Shown: positions 33,088 through 41,747 of the stretch, in pieces
Position numbering within the stretch: position 1 is the stretch's first letter
How the letters are laid out: each line of letters begins with the position of its first letter
Origin: a bacterium
Lineage (GTDB): Bacteria > Patescibacteriota > Saccharimonadia > Saccharimonadales > UBA4665
Assembly: GCA_021851735.1 (NCBI GenBank)
Contig: JAJZCD010000006.1
Location: 1-45,492 of the forward strand
Reading direction: 5' to 3'
Length of the DNA: 45,492 nt
Program-made: the position numbers and the translations under genes
The notes under the pieces: generated by a model
What the model was told of the DNA's origin: nothing
The model's input: only the letters and a program-made list of their open reading frames with translations
Databases searched by the model: none

Positions 33088-33984
33088 ATGGCTACGCGTC
33101 CATCCCCCACCAGCAGATATGACCAATATGACGGCCCAGACGCCTTAAATGAGCATATGCGTAATCCGGGTGATCCGGACGGTGTTGTCGCCGAGGAGTT
33201 GCGTCGTAGGCAGTCACAAGGCCACCCTGAGCCGCCACATTCACCAGAGGTGCACTATCGGATTAAAAAGCATCACCTGCGCAAGCCGAACATACATTGG
33301 AATGGTATACTCGGCGCATTGCTTATACTGGCGGCGCTGGGTGCCGCATATTGGATGGGGTTTCAGCGGGCATCAAACCCACCAAAAAGTCTGATAAGTA
33401 AACCCAAAATACAGCACGGTCGAACAGCAGGCGCAGTAGCGGCCCCTATGACGCATTATGATTCCAGCATATATGCAATTGGCATAAGTTATCCTGACAA
33501 TTGGATAATCTCCGATACGCCAGCAAAACTCACGATAACGTCGCCAAACTACAATATGACAACCGTAGGCGGTAAGACGGTGGGACATATTATAATAACC
33601 CTGCAAAACCAACAGAAAACCGTGCCCGGTTTTCCAGCGGGTGGCGCTACGGCCAGCCTAGAATCTACCAAACTCACGTACACGAACCCTACGGCCAACG
33701 TGCAACGCGCACAGACATACGTGAGCTATCTGGACTTTGGTGGTATTAATGGTATAGACGCCATCTACCTTACCGGTAACTATGGCTACAAAAAAGGTCA
33801 AGTGGTACCCATGAGTGACGTTGCAAAAGGTGATCCGCTGATAAGCGTAACATTCGCTACATGTAGCGTGAGCTACTGCACTAAGGGTACTCCTACGCCT
33901 ATTACTCTGCAGACACAGAGTTGGGCTACGGCTACATTCAAGAGCACAATTATGAACATATTGCAGTCACTGACAGTCCAGTAG
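33088..33984 (+). CDS. Membrane-anchored extracellular protein with PsbP/DcrB-like domain
   Basis: Protein of 298 aa. A cytoplasmic, charged, Pro-rich N-terminus of about 70 aa is followed by one membrane helix (71-90) and a linker. The outer domain begins 'YAIGISYPDNWIISDTPAKLTITSPN', the strand-turn pattern of PsbP/DcrB/Mog1-like folds, and ends with a helix 'FKSTIMNILQSLTVQ'. Two cysteines ('ATCSVSYCTKG') could form a disulfide. It lies 49 bp before another anchored protein on the same strand. Function unknown; ligand binding or assembly at the surface is a guess. Confidence 0.7.
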   Translation: MATRPSPTSRYDQYDGPDALNEHMRNPGDPDGVVAEELRRRQSQGHPEPPHSPEVHYRIKKHHLRKPNIHWNGILGALLILAALGAAYWMGFQRASNPPKSLISKPKIQHGRTAGAVAAPMTHYDSSIYAIGISYPDNWIISDTPAKLTITSPNYNMTTVGGKTVGHIIITLQNQQKTVPGFPAGGATASLESTKLTYTNPTANVQRAQTYVSYLDFGGINGIDAIYLTGNYGYKKGQVVPMSDVAKGDPLISVTFATCSVSYCTKGTPTPITLQTQSWATATFKSTIMNILQSLTVQ

Positions 33985-34033
33985 TATATCTCGCGTATGA
34001 AGTTTGCTATAGTATCAGGCAAGGATAAGCGAG

Positions 34034-35932
34034 ATGGCGGACACAAACGAACCAAAACCTATGCATGATCTTTTTAGGCGGTCTAAACCGGGGACCGCTC
34101 CCGAGTTAGGCAATGGTACGTCTACTTCTGTCACACCCGACGTCTCAGTGACACCTATGGTATCCGAATCTGATGATCCAGTGGTAGATGCCGCCGTGAC
34201 GGACATCATTAAATCTGATGCTGATGAGGCACTTAAGATCCAAGACCAAGAGGCTGAAGCAGCCGTCATACCCCCTCTAAGTAGGAGACAACGCGTAAAG
34301 ACGTGGCTGAAGCGGCCGCGCGTGTACTTCTCTCTAATCGGTATAGGGTTGTTGGCGTTGGCTATACTTGGTGCTATTCCGTCTACGCGGAATAATATTG
34401 CTGGCTTACTTATGGAAGCATCGGTTACGGTGACCGTAGTAGATAGCAAAAGCGGCGCGCCTGTAAGCGGCGCAACCGTACAGGTTGGCGGTGTGACCGC
34501 TGAAACTGGAGTTGGAGGTAACGCTACGTTGCGAGTGCACGCTGGTAACCGTGTCCTGCGAATTAGCAAACAGTACTACAAGAACGTTACGCGGACTGAG
34601 CTAGTCGCGCTCACGGGGAGTACCTTTACGGCAAAATTGGTAGCGCTTGGCCATAAGGTTCAGGTAAAAGTCGTAAACAAGCTCACGGGCAAACCAGTCA
34701 GCGATGCTGATGTCTCTGTTCATGGTACTACGACTAAAACAAGCGCCAATGGTACTGCCACGGTAGTACTTGCTTCAAGTGCTTCTACGCAGTCAGCTAG
34801 TGTTAGCGTGGGGGGTTATAATACCACCAAAGTAAACATTATCGCGGGGGGCGTCTTAGCGCAGAATACTTTCAGTGTAACGCCAACGGGAAAGTTGTAC
34901 TTTCTCTCAAATCTGAGCGGTCTCATAAATGTCGTTAAGACAAATTTGGATGGGTCAGACCGCCAGGTAGTACTGCAGGGCACTGGCAATGAAGACCCCA
35001 ATACTATGGAGCTCATGGCGTCGCATGACTGGAAATATCTTGCGCTGGTCGCGAAGCGTTCCGGCGGTAATGCCGACGTGTATCTCATTAATACTACAAA
35101 TGGTGATAGCCTTACTACTATTGATAATACAAACGCTACATTTCACATTGTTGGCTGGAGTAACGACCATCTTATATATAGTCTGGTACAGAATAATGTA
35201 CCTGATTGGCAGACTGGCCAAAGTGAACTTAAGAGCTATGATGCGACAACCGGTCGAGGCTTAGTACTTGATCAGACACAGGCAACAGGCACTGATAGCA
35301 ATAACTATGTGAAGCAGACGTTCGGTTCGGCGTATATCATGGGGGACCAGGTCATTTACGCTAAGAACTGGCAGGGTGGCACATCTGCGGCCGGTCAGCT
35401 AGCGTCAGCGTCTGCTACACTTGACAGTATTAATGTCGATGGTTCCGGGCACACGGTCATAAAGACGTTTGGTATACAGAGCGGTTCAACGCCGGCGACC
35501 CCATATATCGGTCTTACCTTGCAGCTATACGAGCCAGGTGTGTTGCATATTATGTTTCAAGGAAACACTAGCAACGGCTACTATAGCTATACCAATGGAC
35601 AGGTGACTGCTGATAGTGCGCTCAATGACAGCAACTTCTACCAAACATCCAACCCCGCGTATTATCTGTCTCCATCCGGGCAACAAACCTTCTGGGCGGA
35701 TCAGCGTGACGGTAAAAATACGTTACTCGTGGGTAATCAAGATGCCGGTGGCCAAAAACAGGTTGCCTCACTGAGCGATTATAGTCCGTACGGATGGTTT
35801 ACCGATAACTACCTCTTAGTTTCTAAAAATGGCGATGAGCTATATATCATGCCAACAAGTGGTGGCACCCCGTACAAAGTGACCGACTACTACAATCTAC
35901 CCACCGTGAATAGTGACTACGGCAGTTTATAA
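34034..35932 (+). CDS. Membrane-anchored protein with two carboxypeptidase-regulatory-like domains and a TolB-like propeller
   Basis: Protein of 632 aa with AAGGA 8 nt before the start. Residues 1-95 are cytoplasmic and acidic, 97-115 form a membrane helix. Two tandem beta-sandwich domains follow at about 130-270: 'VTVVDSKSGAPVSGATVQVGGVTAET' and 'VKVVNKLTGKPVSDADVSVHGTTTKT', the CarboxypepD_reg pattern. Residues about 285-632 contain repeated blades such as 'GKLYFLSNLSGLINVVKTNLDGSDRQVV' and 'QTFWADQRDGKNTLLVGNQD', typical of TolB/WD40-like propellers. It probably works as an extracellular binding scaffold. Partner unknown; the preceding gene has the same membrane orientation. Confidence 0.75.
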   Translation: MADTNEPKPMHDLFRRSKPGTAPELGNGTSTSVTPDVSVTPMVSESDDPVVDAAVTDIIKSDADEALKIQDQEAEAAVIPPLSRRQRVKTWLKRPRVYFSLIGIGLLALAILGAIPSTRNNIAGLLMEASVTVTVVDSKSGAPVSGATVQVGGVTAETGVGGNATLRVHAGNRVLRISKQYYKNVTRTELVALTGSTFTAKLVALGHKVQVKVVNKLTGKPVSDADVSVHGTTTKTSANGTATVVLASSASTQSASVSVGGYNTTKVNIIAGGVLAQNTFSVTPTGKLYFLSNLSGLINVVKTNLDGSDRQVVLQGTGNEDPNTMELMASHDWKYLALVAKRSGGNADVYLINTTNGDSLTTIDNTNATFHIVGWSNDHLIYSLVQNNVPDWQTGQSELKSYDATTGRGLVLDQTQATGTDSNNYVKQTFGSAYIMGDQVIYAKNWQGGTSAAGQLASASATLDSINVDGSGHTVIKTFGIQSGSTPATPYIGLTLQLYEPGVLHIMFQGNTSNGYYSYTNGQVTADSALNDSNFYQTSNPAYYLSPSGQQTFWADQRDGKNTLLVGNQDAGGQKQVASLSDYSPYGWFTDNYLLVSKNGDELYIMPTSGGTPYKVTDYYNLPTVNSDYGSL

Positions 35933-35963
35933 ATGCGCTAAGAAGCACGTGTCGCCACTGGGG

Positions 35964-36800
35964 TTATCTCAGTTCGCAAATAGTAATGCGGCCGTCGGTT
36001 TGTAAATGGCCACGCCACGCCCGATTCCGTAACGAAAACGGCTGGTTAACTACAATGGTTTTGCTGCCGGATAGTTTTTGAGCGTGCCGTAAGTCGCGTA
36101 CAATTTTACGGCGCTCACTATTGGTGTCGGGATCGATCATGTGGGTAAGTTGCGCATTATGTCGTATTGGCGCAAAACCAACATCTTTGCTAGCTGCGCC
36201 AACCCATAGATAAGCGTTTGGGCTATGCTGCTGTGGCTGGTAAAAACGTCGCCAGAAATGAACATCGTTGACAAGCTTTTGCGTTAACTTAGGATCGGCC
36301 GCCCAGAAGCGCACGTGGTGCCGGCGCACGTGACTACCGGGTATGCCTACTTCAAAGCTAAGGTCTTGCTTTCTACCAAACAGGTACAGGTGACTCATAG
36401 GTGCGCTTGGGTATACTTGTCCTAAGACCGTTGTTATGATTTGCCGCAGAACGTTGAGTGGTGAATGGCGGTCGGCCAGGTGCCAACCTGCTGCATGCAT
36501 AGCCTCAATGACCTGGGTGTGTGTACCAATTAGGGCGATGTTTATAGGATCACTCGCAAAGCCGTCTGGCGTCGTACAGTACAGTGGCACGTGAATGGGG
36601 TTATAGAATAGGCGATAGACGCGGAACAATATCGGGATTATGCCGTATGCCATAACCACATACGTACTGAATAATGCCAGTGCTACTGGTACGCGGTTCT
36701 CAAAGAAGGGAAATACCCTCCAAACTGCCAAGTATACAAAAAATACACCTACCAGTAGCACTGCCAGGCGTTTCGCTATGCGTGTTAGGAGCGGCATCAT
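35964..36800 (-). CDS. Membrane protein with LssY C-terminal-like domain
   Basis: Protein of 278 aa. Two membrane helices lie in residues 10-60. The remainder matches the LssY_C pattern: 'DPINIALIGTHTQVIEAMHAAGWHLADRHS', 'YPSAPMSHLYLFGRKQDLSFEVGIPGSHVRRHHVRFW', 'LWVGAASKDVGF' and 'THMIDPDTNSERRKIVRDL'. In larger proteins this domain accompanies PAP2 phosphatase or DedA parts, which are absent here. Function of the domain is not established. It is divergent from the MutY-like gene, whose start lies 41 bp away. Confidence 0.78.
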   Translation of the reverse strand: MMPLLTRIAKRLAVLLVGVFFVYLAVWRVFPFFENRVPVALALFSTYVVMAYGIIPILFRVYRLFYNPIHVPLYCTTPDGFASDPINIALIGTHTQVIEAMHAAGWHLADRHSPLNVLRQIITTVLGQVYPSAPMSHLYLFGRKQDLSFEVGIPGSHVRRHHVRFWAADPKLTQKLVNDVHFWRRFYQPQQHSPNAYLWVGAASKDVGFAPIRHNAQLTHMIDPDTNSERRKIVRDLRHAQKLSGSKTIVVNQPFSLRNRAWRGHLQTDGRITICELR

Positions 36801-36828
36801 GTGGGTGGTCGTCTCATCTACTTTGCTA

Positions 36829-36834
36829 TATCAT
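36829..36834 (+). promoter_or_regulatory. -10 box (TATCAT) for leaderless mutY-like gene
   Basis: TATCAT ends 7 nt before the ATG at 36842; TATATC two bases earlier is an alternative reading. Confidence 0.5.
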
Positions 36835-36841
36835 ACCAGCC

Positions 36842-37660
36842 ATGGAGATCGACACTCAATCGAAGCAGGCCTTTATCGATACATTGTGGGAATTCTATGC
36901 TCATGGTAGACGGGCTGACCTACCATGGCGCCAGCCAGAGCCTAATGGCAGCTTTGACCCATATAAAATTATGGTTAGTGAGCTAATGCTTCAGCAGACA
37001 CAGGTAGCTCGAGTGGTTGCAAAGTACAAAGTATTTTTGCAGTATTTGCCGGACGTAGATACCCTTGCACAGACAGAGCTGGGCGACGTACTGCGCATCT
37101 GGCAAGGGCTAGGATATAACCGCCGTGCCAAGTTCTTATGGCAGGCGGCTCAGGTAATAACAAGTCTTGATCTTTTCCCTGAATCCCCTGAAGCATTACT
37201 AAAATTGCCTGGGGTGGGCGTAAATACGGCGGGGGCAATAGCCGCTTACAGTTACAACTATCCTGCGGTGTTTATTGAAACGAACATTCGTACCGTATAT
37301 ATCCACCACTTCTTTCCAGACTGTACCGATGTATCCGACAAAGCCATCTTGCAGCTTGTTGTGCAGACGCTTGATTACGAAAATCCACGCGAGTTTTACT
37401 GGGCACTTATGGATTATGGCAGCCATCTGAAGGCTACGATAGGTAATCTCAACACAATAAGTAAACAGTATGTCAAACAGTCTACGTTTCATGGTTCGCG
37501 CCGCCAAGTGCGCGGCAAGGTCATTCGTGCGCTGAGTATTGAGCCGCACACGTTACGTACACTGCAGGCAGTCATACAAGACGAGCGACTTGGTTTAGTA
37601 TTACGCGATCTATTGCATGAGGGCATGATTCGAAAAAGCGCTGGCAAGTATTCCTTATAG
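36842..37660 (+). CDS. mutY: A/G-specific adenine glycosylase-like protein without Fe-S cluster
   Basis: HhH-GPD DNA glycosylase, 272 aa, expected to remove adenine opposite 8-oxoguanine. 'DPYKIMVSELMLQQTQVARV' carries the catalytic Glu47, 'LRIWQGLGYNRRAKFL' the A-specific helix, and 'LLKLPGVGVNTAGAIAAY' (122-126) the helix-hairpin-helix. Two departures are visible. The catalytic Asp expected in '-DTN(V)R-' is Glu146 ('VFIETNIRTV'). The four cysteines of the usual C-terminal [4Fe-4S] cluster are missing; 'MDYGSHLKATIGN' continues without them. The C-terminal 8-oxoG-recognition domain is also absent. The start is taken from the leaderless promoter pattern and the homology. Confidence 0.85.
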   Translation: MEIDTQSKQAFIDTLWEFYAHGRRADLPWRQPEPNGSFDPYKIMVSELMLQQTQVARVVAKYKVFLQYLPDVDTLAQTELGDVLRIWQGLGYNRRAKFLWQAAQVITSLDLFPESPEALLKLPGVGVNTAGAIAAYSYNYPAVFIETNIRTVYIHHFFPDCTDVSDKAILQLVVQTLDYENPREFYWALMDYGSHLKATIGNLNTISKQYVKQSTFHGSRRQVRGKVIRALSIEPHTLRTLQAVIQDERLGLVLRDLLHEGMIRKSAGKYSL

Positions 37661-37719
37661 GTACATAACACGGATGAGCTAGCCAGGTGTAACGGGTCGG
37701 AAATCTACCGTTAAAATGG

Positions 37720-37725
37720 TACAAT
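37720..37725 (+). promoter_or_regulatory. -10 box (TACAAT) upstream of tsaC
   Basis: TACAAT followed 8 nt later by ATG (37734) of a 20-codon frame, then tsaC. Confidence 0.4.
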
Positions 37726-37733
37726 TTGGTGTG

Positions 37734-37796
37734 ATGAACGTAAAGCCAGAGCCGGCCAAAGCTAAACCTGTGCTCAACAACAGTAAGAAGGCGTAA
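37734..37796 (+). CDS. Possible leader peptide, 20 aa, ahead of tsaC
   Basis: A 20-codon frame starting 8 nt after a TACAAT box and ending 8 bp before tsaC. The peptide is Lys-, Pro- and Ala-rich. The AAGAAGG near its end is the only ribosome-site-like sequence for tsaC. It may be a leaderless cistron that brings ribosomes to tsaC, or just part of the leader. Confidence 0.3.
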   Translation: MNVKPEPAKAKPVLNNSKKA

Positions 37797-37804
37797 CGAT
37801 TGGT

Positions 37805-38404
37805 ATGAGAGTATTCACCAGTATTACTGACCCTGAACTTATAACGCTTATACAAAAAGGCGCTGTGGGTGTATTGCCCACGGATACGGTGTATGGATTA
37901 GTGTGTAACGCTGCGAACCCGGCATCTGTCAAGCGGTTGTACGAGCTGAAAGCACGTATAAATAAACCCGGTACGGTTATTGCCGGCAAGGTGCAGCAAC
38001 TGATTGATCTGGGCCTGCGTGCTCGATACCTAAAGGCTGTTGAGCATTTCTGGCCAAACTCACTCAGTGTCATTGTGCCATGTGATCCGGAACTCCAGTA
38101 TTTGGATTCAGGTAAGGGTCTGGCAGTACGTATACCTGCGCATGCTATCGTGCACACATTGTTGCTACAGACCGGGGCACTCCTCACGAGTAGTGCGAAC
38201 CAGCCCGGACAGCCAACAGCAACGACACTTGCTGAAGCACAGAGCTATTTTGGTGACTCAGTAGACTTTTATGTCGATGGTGGTACGATAGCTGATCATG
38301 CACCCTCAACGGTTGTTCGCGTGGTTGATGACGTTGTTGAAGTACTGCGGGTGGGGGCAGTAAAACTCGATGAATATGGAAGGATTATAACCAATGACCT
38401 TTGA
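37805..38404 (+). CDS. tsaC: Threonylcarbamoyl-AMP synthase (TsaC/Sua5/YrdC family)
   Basis: Makes threonylcarbamoyl-AMP from threonine, bicarbonate and ATP for the t6A37 modification of ANN-decoding tRNAs. The 199 aa correspond to one YrdC domain: 'GVLPTDTVYGLVCNA' at the N-terminus, the substrate-binding 'KARINKPGTVI', and 'ALLTSSANQPGQPTATTLAEA'. No Sua5 C-terminal domain is present. The last 11 bases overlap the MazG-like gene, so the two are co-translated. The ribosome site is poor and lies about 13 nt upstream. Confidence 0.92.
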   Translation: MRVFTSITDPELITLIQKGAVGVLPTDTVYGLVCNAANPASVKRLYELKARINKPGTVIAGKVQQLIDLGLRARYLKAVEHFWPNSLSVIVPCDPELQYLDSGKGLAVRIPAHAIVHTLLLQTGALLTSSANQPGQPTATTLAEAQSYFGDSVDFYVDGGTIADHAPSTVVRVVDDVVEVLRVGAVKLDEYGRIITNDL

Positions 38405-38723
38405 CGAATACCAGAAACTCTCAAAGAGCACTGCACAGTACAGTGAATTTGTGCCTCCGTGGGTGTATTTAGCACTCGGCCTTGCTGGCGAAAGCGGTGA
38501 GGTTGTCGATAAGCTTAAAAAGGTTGTACGCAATAACAATGGTACGTTCTCAGATGAAGCAAAAATAGAGCTACAAAAAGAGTTAGGCGACGTGCTGTGG
38601 TATGTTAGCCAATTGTGCGAGGAACTGGGATTCTCGATGGATGAGGTAGCCCGTATAAATCGTGCCAAGCTGGTTGATCGTAAGGAGAGAAACGTTATAC
38701 AGTCCCGTGGTGACAACCGGTGA
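38394..38723 (+). CDS. MazG-like nucleotide pyrophosphohydrolase
   Basis: All-alpha NTP pyrophosphatase of 109 aa, one MazG domain. Metal-binding pattern: 'LALGLAGESGEVVDKLKKVV' (E-x2-E) and 'LQKELGDVLWYVSQL' (E-x2-D). Such proteins hydrolyse NTPs or dNTPs to monophosphates and often clear damaged nucleotides; substrate unknown. It overlaps tsaC by 11 bp. Single-domain relatives act as dimers. Confidence 0.88.
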   Translation: MTFDEYQKLSKSTAQYSEFVPPWVYLALGLAGESGEVVDKLKKVVRNNNGTFSDEAKIELQKELGDVLWYVSQLCEELGFSMDEVARINRAKLVDRKERNVIQSRGDNR

Positions 38724-38779
38724 GTACTGTAGTCGAACACATTGAAGATACGCAAAAAAAATTATAAAATATTCTTATC

Positions 38780-40420
38780 ATGGAGAAGGAGCCAAGGGGG
38801 CTAGGCCTGGGTACAATCAACCCAGACGACCCCAACAAAAAAAAGACACGTAAAAAGTCCGGGATCGGGATGAATGCTCCTGGACCGGTTCGTGACAGCA
38901 AAGAGCCGGATAGGGAGCGGCAGGGCCAGCAGGAACCTAGTGAACTCGGAGGGGCCTTGGCGAGACTAGTCGTAAAAAAGGGTACCGACGGTGGCGAACA
39001 CGCTGAAACTGATAAACACGAAACGGGTAATAATGAATCATCCGACATAACTCCCCGAGAAGCCCAATTCGAGGTAGCTGACAACGCATCCTCGCAAGAT
39101 CGTACCGGTGACTATGACGTCGGCCTCAACGAACAAGCAGATGAGCCGCACCTACGGCCGAATAGTGCCGAAGTCATAGACTTGCGAAACGGCATAGTGG
39201 AAGGCGAAATATCTTGGAGCAACGTGTCGTCGGGGCCTCCGGAAGAAAACATTGATAATTCTGAAGGACAAGTTGCAGTCGATCAAACGGGGCAAGCGCA
39301 GCATTCTGAACAATCCGGGCGTGAGTCTACCAGTAATGAGCCACTAGAGGCATCACCGGCAACGGGTGGTGGTAACGGTAATATCCCACCAGAACCGCCA
39401 GAGGCGTCGTCTACATCCGCTGGGCAACCGCCAGAACGTCCCGGAAGTGCTATGCCTGACGGTCCAGGATTGCCGCCATCGTACTACGAATCTGCACAAG
39501 GTACTACTACGTTTGGCAGCCAAGCAGCAGCAACTACAGCTGGCGAAACAATTACCAAGGATGATTTAGAGGATGCGGTGTATCGGGCGACCAAGGTTGG
39601 TCAAAATCGTGGGGTGCTTGCAGGGCTACTCGCTGGCGCTGGCTTTGAGCATATTCGGCATAGGAGACGCGAAAAGAAGGCGGAAAAGCGATACAAGGCA
39701 CAAGACAAAAAAAATCAGGCCAATCAGCAAGCATACAAGTTCAGTCTCGAAGAACAGCAACGGCAAAAACATGCGGTGGAACGTCGTTTAGCAAACGCGG
39801 AACGTAATCTTGCTGGCACGGAGCAACGGCTTAAGGATGCAATGCAGACGAATCAAACTATGGGAGAAGTGCGGCGACAGACTGCTGTCGAAGAGCATCC
39901 TCTGCCACTCGGTACTGAGCGACGTTTTATCGATACGTTGCATCAAAAAGAGCGATCTGGTGTAGTGCCAGAACAACCGGATACAGCCGATCAGCAAGCT
40001 ACCGTTCCGTCCGACCGTCGCAGGGAATCCAGCGCCTGGCATAGTATAGAGGTTGACGCGAAAACAGGTAAACCAGTTGAGACGCCCACGTTCCAATATG
40101 GACGGGAATATTACCGTGAGCGTGCGTCAGAGAAGCGGCCTGTGCAGCAACGCCACGCTGCGGCTGGTGAAGCCATGCTGGCTGCGGCTATAGCCGCTGG
40201 ACAGCAGAGTTCCGCCACATCAGGTAAGGACAACGCGGCGTCATTGCTAAACGTACCAAGTGCGACAATGCAGGGGCCGCCTCCGTCGCAAGCGAAACAG
40301 AATGCGCCGAAGACGACATCAAGGGATCTTGTGAGTGCTAGCCGAACCAGTGCGCCCTTGTGGCCGTGGATCTTGGCACTTCTCGTTGTTATTATGTGCC
40401 TGGTCCTGATTCTACGGTAG
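38780..40420 (+). CDS. Tail-anchored protein with disordered N-terminus and basic coiled coil
   Basis: Protein of 546 aa with no recognised enzyme domain. Residues 1-250 are low-complexity, rich in Glu, Gly, Pro, Gln and Ser, and likely disordered. Residues about 255-360 are Lys/Arg/Glu/Gln-rich helix, including 'HIRHRRREKKAEKRYKAQDKK' and a heptad-like 'ERRLANAERNLAGTEQRLKDA'. The last 20 residues are a single membrane helix after 'APLWPW', with almost nothing beyond it. This makes it a C-terminally tail-anchored protein with its bulk in the cytoplasm. A scaffold or envelope-linked role is possible. AAAATTATAAAAT upstream is the likely promoter. Confidence 0.7.
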   Translation: MEKEPRGLGLGTINPDDPNKKKTRKKSGIGMNAPGPVRDSKEPDRERQGQQEPSELGGALARLVVKKGTDGGEHAETDKHETGNNESSDITPREAQFEVADNASSQDRTGDYDVGLNEQADEPHLRPNSAEVIDLRNGIVEGEISWSNVSSGPPEENIDNSEGQVAVDQTGQAQHSEQSGRESTSNEPLEASPATGGGNGNIPPEPPEASSTSAGQPPERPGSAMPDGPGLPPSYYESAQGTTTFGSQAAATTAGETITKDDLEDAVYRATKVGQNRGVLAGLLAGAGFEHIRHRRREKKAEKRYKAQDKKNQANQQAYKFSLEEQQRQKHAVERRLANAERNLAGTEQRLKDAMQTNQTMGEVRRQTAVEEHPLPLGTERRFIDTLHQKERSGVVPEQPDTADQQATVPSDRRRESSAWHSIEVDAKTGKPVETPTFQYGREYYRERASEKRPVQQRHAAAGEAMLAAAIAAGQQSSATSGKDNAASLLNVPSATMQGPPPSQAKQNAPKTTSRDLVSASRTSAPLWPWILALLVVIMCLVLILR

Positions 40421-40451
40421 TTAGCATACTGATGGCGATACGTACGTTATG

Positions 40452-41747
40452 TTATCGAACGAATGCTTCACGAAGCCACTCATCAAGGCTATTACCGCCC
40501 CCGGCACTTAAGCAGAGTACTGTATCACCCGCTTCAAGGTGCTTGATGATAGCCATACGCAATTGAGAGTCTAGCCGTGCGGCATCAGTGATGGTTTGAG
40601 TCCGAGCGCTGAGTAATAGCTTTAAGTCGTCTGGGGTTAGAAGCTTAAGCGATTCGTCTTCGCGGGCCAGGTAGCTTGGGACAATATACAGGTGTTTGAC
40701 GCCGTCAAATAAGTGCTCTAGCTCTTCCTTGATAAAGTGTTGTCGGGTATTGTGCAGACCTTCATACACGACCACGACATTTTGTCTGGCAACCTCCTGG
40801 GCTAACTGCAGAGCCCCACGTATTTTGGGCGGGGTATGGGCATAATCGGTGTACAGGCCAGGCACTAGCTCTTCGAAGCGACGTGAAATGCCAGGAAATG
40901 CATTGATGTGCCGTAGTAGCTCATCAAAAGGTACGCCAAGTAAGGGTTGCAACGCGCGTACAGCTAGCCAGGCGTTTTGCCTATTAACAATGCCTGGCAG
41001 GGTAATCACGGTGTTTATGGCGGGGTTTGTCTCGTCGAGTAGTGTTTGCGTGCTGTTTGGCGTCAGGTTGAGCCGATCGGCGTCTAGCTGCCACAAGACA
41101 GCTTGTTGGCTTTGCTCAAGAAATTCGCGGAAGGCTGCTGTGTACGCTTCACGCGTGGGGTAACTATCCGGGTGGTCCCAGTCTATACCCGTTATGAGGC
41201 TCACGTATGGTTCAAAACTTAGGAAGTTGCGGTCAAACTCGTCAGCTTCATATACGAAATATTGAGCGTTTTGTGCATAGGCGCCCATGTCGGCAAAGCT
41301 ACTTTTTGCCGGCAAAATGTAACTGAGCGGTACACGCAGTTGCTGTAGCAACCATACGGCCATAGCGGTGGTAGTGGTTTTGCCATGCGTACCGGCGACG
41401 GCAATAAGGCGCATTTTTTTGTCAGTGATAATCTGTTTGATCAATGCATCACGCTTGCTCATACGAATGTTTTGCTCGGTGCAGTACGTAAATTCCGGTG
41501 CATCGGGCTGCTCTATACCTACTGCTGATGAGTACACATACCAATCTATTGGTGTGCGTTCATGTACGGCTGCGATCTGTTTTGCTGACTGGCCGATATG
41601 TATATCTGTGATGCCGTGTGTTCGTAGGTGAGTAAGATACGGCGAGTCTTGCTTGTCAGACCCTGAGACTGTATAACCGGCTTGCTTAGCAACCAGGGCA
41701 AGTGGTCCTATACCTGCTCCGCCAATGCCGGAGAAGAAAATATGCAT
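40452..41747 (-). CDS. murC: Mur ligase, UDP-N-acetylmuramate--L-alanine ligase-like
   Basis: ATP-dependent Mur ligase of 431 aa. The N-terminal UDP-binding domain is 'FFSGIGGAGIGPLALVAKQAGYTVSGSD', typical of MurC and Mpl. The ATP loop is 'AVAGTHGKTTTTAM'. The central domain has 'YEADEFDRNFL' and 'TGIDWDHPDSYPT', and the C-terminal domain has 'TDYAHTPPKIRGAL' and 'LCLSAGGGN'. MurC adds L-Ala to UDP-MurNAc; Mpl recycles a tripeptide. The protein is 30-50 aa shorter than usual MurC and DEFD replaces the common DESD, so specificity is less certain than family. It is convergent with the tail-anchored protein. Confidence 0.8.
   Translation of the reverse strand: MHIFFSGIGGAGIGPLALVAKQAGYTVSGSDKQDSPYLTHLRTHGITDIHIGQSAKQIAAVHERTPIDWYVYSSAVGIEQPDAPEFTYCTEQNIRMSKRDALIKQIITDKKMRLIAVAGTHGKTTTTAMAVWLLQQLRVPLSYILPAKSSFADMGAYAQNAQYFVYEADEFDRNFLSFEPYVSLITGIDWDHPDSYPTREAYTAAFREFLEQSQQAVLWQLDADRLNLTPNSTQTLLDETNPAINTVITLPGIVNRQNAWLAVRALQPLLGVPFDELLRHINAFPGISRRFEELVPGLYTDYAHTPPKIRGALQLAQEVARQNVVVVYEGLHNTRQHFIKEELEHLFDGVKHLYIVPSYLAREDESLKLLTPDDLKLLLSARTQTITDAARLDSQLRMAIIKHLEAGDTVLCLSAGGGNSLDEWLREAFVR

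Noticed and set aside
34015-34569. 184-codon frame opposite the propeller protein
   Set aside because: Antisense to a coherent multi-domain gene with a good ribosome site; composition is Thr/Ser-rich and not protein-like.
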